From assembly GCA_947589095.1 (NCBI GenBank), contig CANQBX010000016.1:1-64000 (forward strand): a stretch of 64,000 nucleotides of DNA, written 5' to 3'. Of this stretch, positions 61,175 to 64,000 are shown in pieces; within the stretch, counting starts at the first letter, position 1; every line of letters starts with the position of its first letter. The position numbers and the translations under genes were made by a program. The notes under the pieces were generated by a model, which made no database searches, had not been told where the DNA came from, and worked only from the letters and a program-made list of their open reading frames with translations. The DNA comes from an uncultured Lachnospiraceae bacterium (GTDB lineage: Bacteria; Bacillota; Clostridia; Lachnospirales; Lachnospiraceae).

Positions 61175-61201
61175 AAATAAAAGGCGGGGAACTTCCCCGC
61201 C
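61175..61201 (-). terminator. GC-rich hairpin with T-rich tail in the DUF3800 leader
   Basis: On the minus strand GGCGGGGAA and TTCCCCGCC form a near-perfect stem followed by TTTTATTT, as in a rho-independent terminator or attenuator, 60-90 bases before the DUF3800 start. Confidence 0.75.
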
Positions 61202-61252
61202 GGAGATGGACCTGGGTCTTACGACCAGCCCAAATGAAATCAGAGATTTCTA
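61183..61252 (-). ncRNA. candidate structured leader RNA of the DUF3800 gene
   Basis: Three hairpins follow one another on the minus strand: GAAATC-TCT-GATTTC, GGTC-GTAA-GACC (a GNRA tetraloop, with TGG/CCA outside), and the GC-rich stem at 61183-61201. A promoter lies directly upstream. Structured RNA motifs upstream of DUF3800 genes have been described; whether this is one of those classes needs a covariance model. Confidence 0.45.
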
Positions 61253-61258
61253 ATAATC

Positions 61259-61287
61259 AGTATACACTATGATAGACTAAAAAGCAA
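61259..61287 (-). promoter_or_regulatory. promoter of the DUF3800 leader
   Basis: On the minus strand TTGCTT, a 17-base spacer and TATACT lie just before the first hairpin of the structured leader. Confidence 0.65.
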
Positions 61288-61701
61288 TAAATAATTTTGA
61301 AGAAGATTCTCTTTCCGGGCAAACTGGCGAGATTTCTGGACGATAGTCTCCAGTTGGTCAGTAATAAGAAACTGAATGACCGGTTCCCATCTGCTCGCGG
61401 GCAGCCGTGTCAGCCCCACTCGTCTGCGGTCAGAAAATCCCGGATATTCCCGCCGAACACCGCCTCACGGATGCTTTCGTATATGTCAGATACGGTGAAA
61501 AATCAGGAGAATGATCAGAATTTTATAAGATATAACTGATAAAATACAATTTTCGACACAGATCGAAGATTATAGAAAGACTAGTTGACATTGCAATTCG
61601 CTTTTAATATACTGAATAGCGAATCTGGTTCCTGGCAAGATATTATTATCCGTGTCGGAACCGTCCCATGGAAGACAGAGGACAGAGAGAAGGAAATAGA
61701 A
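61288..61701. other. AT-rich gap before MATE gene
   Basis: A short plus-strand frame (61297-61539) has no ribosome binding site or family. On the minus strand about 61410-61490 reads SDIYESIREAVFGGNIRDFL-like and then stops, perhaps the end of a lost gene; it was not identified. Together with the truncated DUF3800 gene it suggests a rearranged site. Confidence 0.4.
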
Positions 61702-63096
61702 ATGCTTTTTCACAATGATCCACTGATACATACCCATCGCCGTCCCCACCCGGTCACCGAGGAGGGGACGGCTTACTTATTCTCCAATCAGGATCTGGCC
61801 CGGCTGATCGGGCCGCTGATCGTCGAGCAGATCCTGGCCGTGACCGTAGGCATGATGGACACGATGATGGTGTCCAGCGCCGGCGAGGCGGCGACTTCCG
61901 GCGTGTCGCTGGTGGACATGATCAGCAACCTGATCATCAATATCTTCGCGGCTGTCGCCACCGGCGGCGCGGTGGTCACGTCCCATCATCTGGGGAAAAA
62001 GGATGAGCGGGAGGCCAGACGGTCGGCGGGGCAGCTGCTGGTGATCACGGCCCTGATCGCGGTGCTGATCATGGCATTCGCGATCGTATGCCGTCGGCCG
62101 CTTATGAATACGCTTTACCGGGGCATTGAGGAGGACGTGATGCGCAACGCCCTGATCTATCTGGTGATCTCGGCGCTGTCCTATCCGTTCCTGGCGGTGT
62201 ACAACTCCTGCGCGGCGCTGTTCCGTTCCATGGGCAATTCCCGGATCTCCATGCAGGTGTCCATCGTGATGAACCTGATCAATGTAGCCGGCAACGCCTG
62301 GTTCATCTTCGGAATGGGCTGGGGCGTGGCCGGCGCGGCGCTGGCCACGCTGATCTCCAGGATTGTGGCCTGCGTGGTATTGTTCGTGCGGCTGCATAAT
62401 CCGCGGCTTGAGGTGTATCTGGAGCGCGGCTGGATCCGCTGGGACGGCGCGACGATCCGCCGGATCCTGCATATCGGGATCCCCAATGGCGTGGAGAACA
62501 GCATTTTCCAGCTGGGACGCGTGCTGGTGGTCAGCATTATCGCCACCTTCGGCACCGTGCAGATCGCGGCCAACGCGGTGGCCAATAATTTCGACGGCAT
62601 GGGCGTGCTGCCGGGACAGGCCATGAATCTGGCTATGATCACGGTTATCGGCCAGTGCGTGGGCGCCGGGGATTATGATCAGGCCGACTATTACGCGAAG
62701 AAGATGATGAAGATCACGTATCTGATCAACAGCCTGACCTGCGCGGCGGTCATTCTGACCCTGCCGCTGACGCTGCGGCTTTACAACCTGTCCTATGAGA
62801 CGCTTAAGCTGTCGTTTTTCCTGATCCTGATCCACGACGGCTTCGCGATCCTCATGTGGCCGTCGGCGTTCACGCTGGCCAATGTCCTGCGCGCCTCCGG
62901 CGACGTGCGTTTCCCGATGGTGGTGTCCATCGCGTCGATGATCATTTTCCGCATCGGCCTAAGCTATGTGATCGGCGTCGGAATGGGCCTCGGCGCCATC
63001 GGCGTCTGGATCGCTATGGTGGTGGACTGGATCGCGCGGATGAGCTGCTTTATCGGACGGTACATGAGCGGGAAGTGGAAGACGATGAAGGTATAA
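61702..63096 (+). CDS. MATE-family efflux transporter
   Basis: This 464-residue protein has about 12 membrane spans and MATE features: LFSNQDLARLIGPLIVEQIL, VGMMDTMMVSSAGEAATSGVSL, a repeat of the same pattern in the second half (RILHIGIPNGVENSIFQLGR) and YNSCAALFRSMGNS. It would exchange cations for drugs or metabolites. The ATG at 61702 follows AGAAGGAAA. The stop codon lies inside a perfect 11-bp hairpin (63090-63115). Confidence 0.93.
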   Translation: MLFHNDPLIHTHRRPHPVTEEGTAYLFSNQDLARLIGPLIVEQILAVTVGMMDTMMVSSAGEAATSGVSLVDMISNLIINIFAAVATGGAVVTSHHLGKKDEREARRSAGQLLVITALIAVLIMAFAIVCRRPLMNTLYRGIEEDVMRNALIYLVISALSYPFLAVYNSCAALFRSMGNSRISMQVSIVMNLINVAGNAWFIFGMGWGVAGAALATLISRIVACVVLFVRLHNPRLEVYLERGWIRWDGATIRRILHIGIPNGVENSIFQLGRVLVVSIIATFGTVQIAANAVANNFDGMGVLPGQAMNLAMITVIGQCVGAGDYDQADYYAKKMMKITYLINSLTCAAVILTLPLTLRLYNLSYETLKLSFFLILIHDGFAILMWPSAFTLANVLRASGDVRFPMVVSIASMIIFRIGLSYVIGVGMGLGAIGVWIAMVVDWIARMSCFIGRYMSGKWKTMKV

Positions 63097-63115
63097 TCTC
63101 GTCAGAGATTATACC
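63090..63115 (+). other. perfect hairpin over the MATE stop codon
   Basis: GGTATAATCTC and GAGATTATACC enclose four bases. No T-run follows, so it may protect the mRNA 3' end rather than terminate. Confidence 0.55.
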
Positions 63116-63224
63116 CGCGCCGGTTCGCGCCTGACCGAAGGGAGGGCAAACACCGAAGCGAACCGTGCGCATCCCCCGGAGGGAGCATGTCCGGAGGACA
63201 TGGTATAATGATACATGGAAGTTC

Positions 63225-63254
63225 TTGACAGTATCCGTCAACATATGCTATTAT
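63225..63254 (+). promoter_or_regulatory. promoter of the SAM hydrolase-like gene
   Basis: A perfect TTGACA, an 18-base spacer and TATTAT lie about 54 bases before the start codon. Confidence 0.65.
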
Positions 63255-63307
63255 GCGAAAGGTGAGTGTTTTCGGAAAATTAACGGAAATCAGAGGATTT
63301 ATCATAT

Positions 63308-64000
63308 ATGCGTGACAGTGAAGAATTAAAGGCATTGGTGCTTCAGACGGATTTCGGCCTGGCGGACGGCGCGGTGTGCGCGATGTACGGCGTGGCGCGT
63401 ACGGTTTGTCCGGGGCTGCCGATCTTCGATCTGACGCATGAGATCGAGCCGTATCATATCTGGGAGGCGAGCTACCGGCTGATCCAGGCGGTGCCGTACT
63501 GGCCGGAGGGGACTGTCTTTGTGTCTGTCGTGGATCCCGGCGTCGGCTCGACCCGAAGAAGCATCGTAGCCAGAACGGCCGGTGGCCACTATGTGGTGAC
63601 GCCGGATAACGGCACGCTGACCCATGTGAAGCAGATATTCGGGATCGAGGAGGTCCGCACCATCGACGAGGTGGTGAACCGCAGGCCGCACACGGAGCGT
63701 TCCTATACCTTCCACGGGAGAGACGTCTATGTGTTCAGCGGAGCCAGGCTGGCGTCCGGGAAGATCACCTATGAGGAAGTGGGACCTTTGGTGCCGGTGG
63801 AGAGTATCGTGGAACTGCCGCTGCTTCTGCCTGAGAAGGAGAACGGCGGTATCACAGGCACCGTTGACGTTCTGGACGTGCGTTTCGGCAGTCTGTGGAC
63901 CAACATCGATTGTGAGGATTTCGACGAACTGGGGATCGCTTACGGCGACCGCGCGGAGATTACCATAAGCTGCGACGGCAGGACCGTCTACCAGAACCGC
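63308..64000 (+). CDS. SAM hydrolase / SAM hydroxide adenosyltransferase-like protein, 3' end outside
   Basis: The reading frame runs off the window after 231 codons. It starts LKALVLQTDFGLADGAVCAMYG and shows VSVVDPGVGSTRRS, VTPDNGTLTHV and HGRDVYVFSGA, the conserved motifs of the DUF62 family related to fluorinase and SAM hydroxide adenosyltransferase. Characterised members split SAM to adenosine and methionine. The ATG at 63308 has a weak AGAGGA site upstream. It has its own promoter. Confidence 0.9.
   Translation, partial: MRDSEELKALVLQTDFGLADGAVCAMYGVARTVCPGLPIFDLTHEIEPYHIWEASYRLIQAVPYWPEGTVFVSVVDPGVGSTRRSIVARTAGGHYVVTPDNGTLTHVKQIFGIEEVRTIDEVVNRRPHTERSYTFHGRDVYVFSGARLASGKITYEEVGPLVPVESIVELPLLLPEKENGGITGTVDVLDVRFGSLWTNIDCEDFDELGIAYGDRAEITISCDGRTVYQNR

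Noticed and set aside
61297-61539. 80-codon frame in the AT-rich gap before the MATE gene
   Set aside because: No ribosome binding site and no recognisable family; starts with a run unlike its neighbours.
63116-63307. SAM riboswitch before the SAM hydrolase-like gene
   Set aside because: The S-box core pattern could not be found, and the hairpins lie upstream of the likely promoter.

Overview
The window looks like a chromosome segment of a spore-forming, single-membrane Firmicute of the class Clostridia, probably family Lachnospiraceae. Evidence: a mraZ-led division and wall cluster, the sporulation pair spoIIGA-sigE, a Spo0E-like phosphatase, AddAB instead of RecBCD, a class B sortase, choline-binding-type wall repeats, and a Tad pilus locus without any outer-membrane secretin. 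No prophage, intact insertion sequence, rRNA or CRISPR array was seen.

Layout. 1-2.1 kb: end of rpmI, rplT, a tRNA-Leu, a class B sortase, and a 62-codon remnant of purH. 2.1-27.8 kb: an accessory block. It opens with a divergent XRE regulator, then one long co-directional operon: TadZ, TadA, TadB, TadC, a minimal Flp pilin, three further membrane or pseudopilin-like proteins (TadE, DUF5702/TadG-like, TadE-like), two prepilin peptidases, a DUF6382-FHA protein, a PP2C phosphatase, a Ser/Thr kinase fused to an extracellular beta-propeller, and a large secreted wall-binding protein. The last gene and its PD-(D/E)XK-like neighbour are duplicated in tandem (second nuclease-like copy internally deleted). 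28-37 kb: second tRNA-Leu, an FMN-binding-like membrane protein, addB-addA and a zinc-ribbon protein. 37-39.5 kb: ychF and lgt with a Spo0E-like gene. 39.5-52.7 kb: mraZ, rsmH, ftsL, two PBPs, mraY, murD, ftsW, murA, ftsQ/divIB and ftsZ. 52.8-54.6 kb: spoIIGA-sigE. 54.9-64 kb: MFS transporter, MerR-methyltransferase fusion, rmlA-rmlB-rmlD, a truncated DUF3800 gene with a structured leader, a MATE transporter and the start of a SAM hydrolase-like gene.

Main discovery candidate. The Tad locus carries a complete kinase / phosphatase / FHA module in the same operon, resembling in logic the threonine-phosphorylation control of type VI secretion, but attached to a Tad pilus in a monoderm. A specific DNA signal links its parts: a pair of 11-bp elements (TAATAGAATTA, arms TAAT/ATTA) exactly 20 bp apart sits at the same place relative to the -35 and -10 hexamers upstream of both the tad operon (2.6 kb) and the second wall-binding protein gene (23.5 kb). 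Another pair lies next to the XRE gene, which makes that regulator the natural candidate to bind them.

Other points: a 19-bp-spacer promoter with a dyad just downstream of the MerR-methyltransferase gene and before rmlABD; a spoIIG-like promoter with 21-bp spacing; Spo0A-box-like sites upstream of lgt-spo0E; in-frame minisatellites inside addB and addA; five 10-bp MraZ boxes. All assignments rest on reading motifs by eye; no database search was run.
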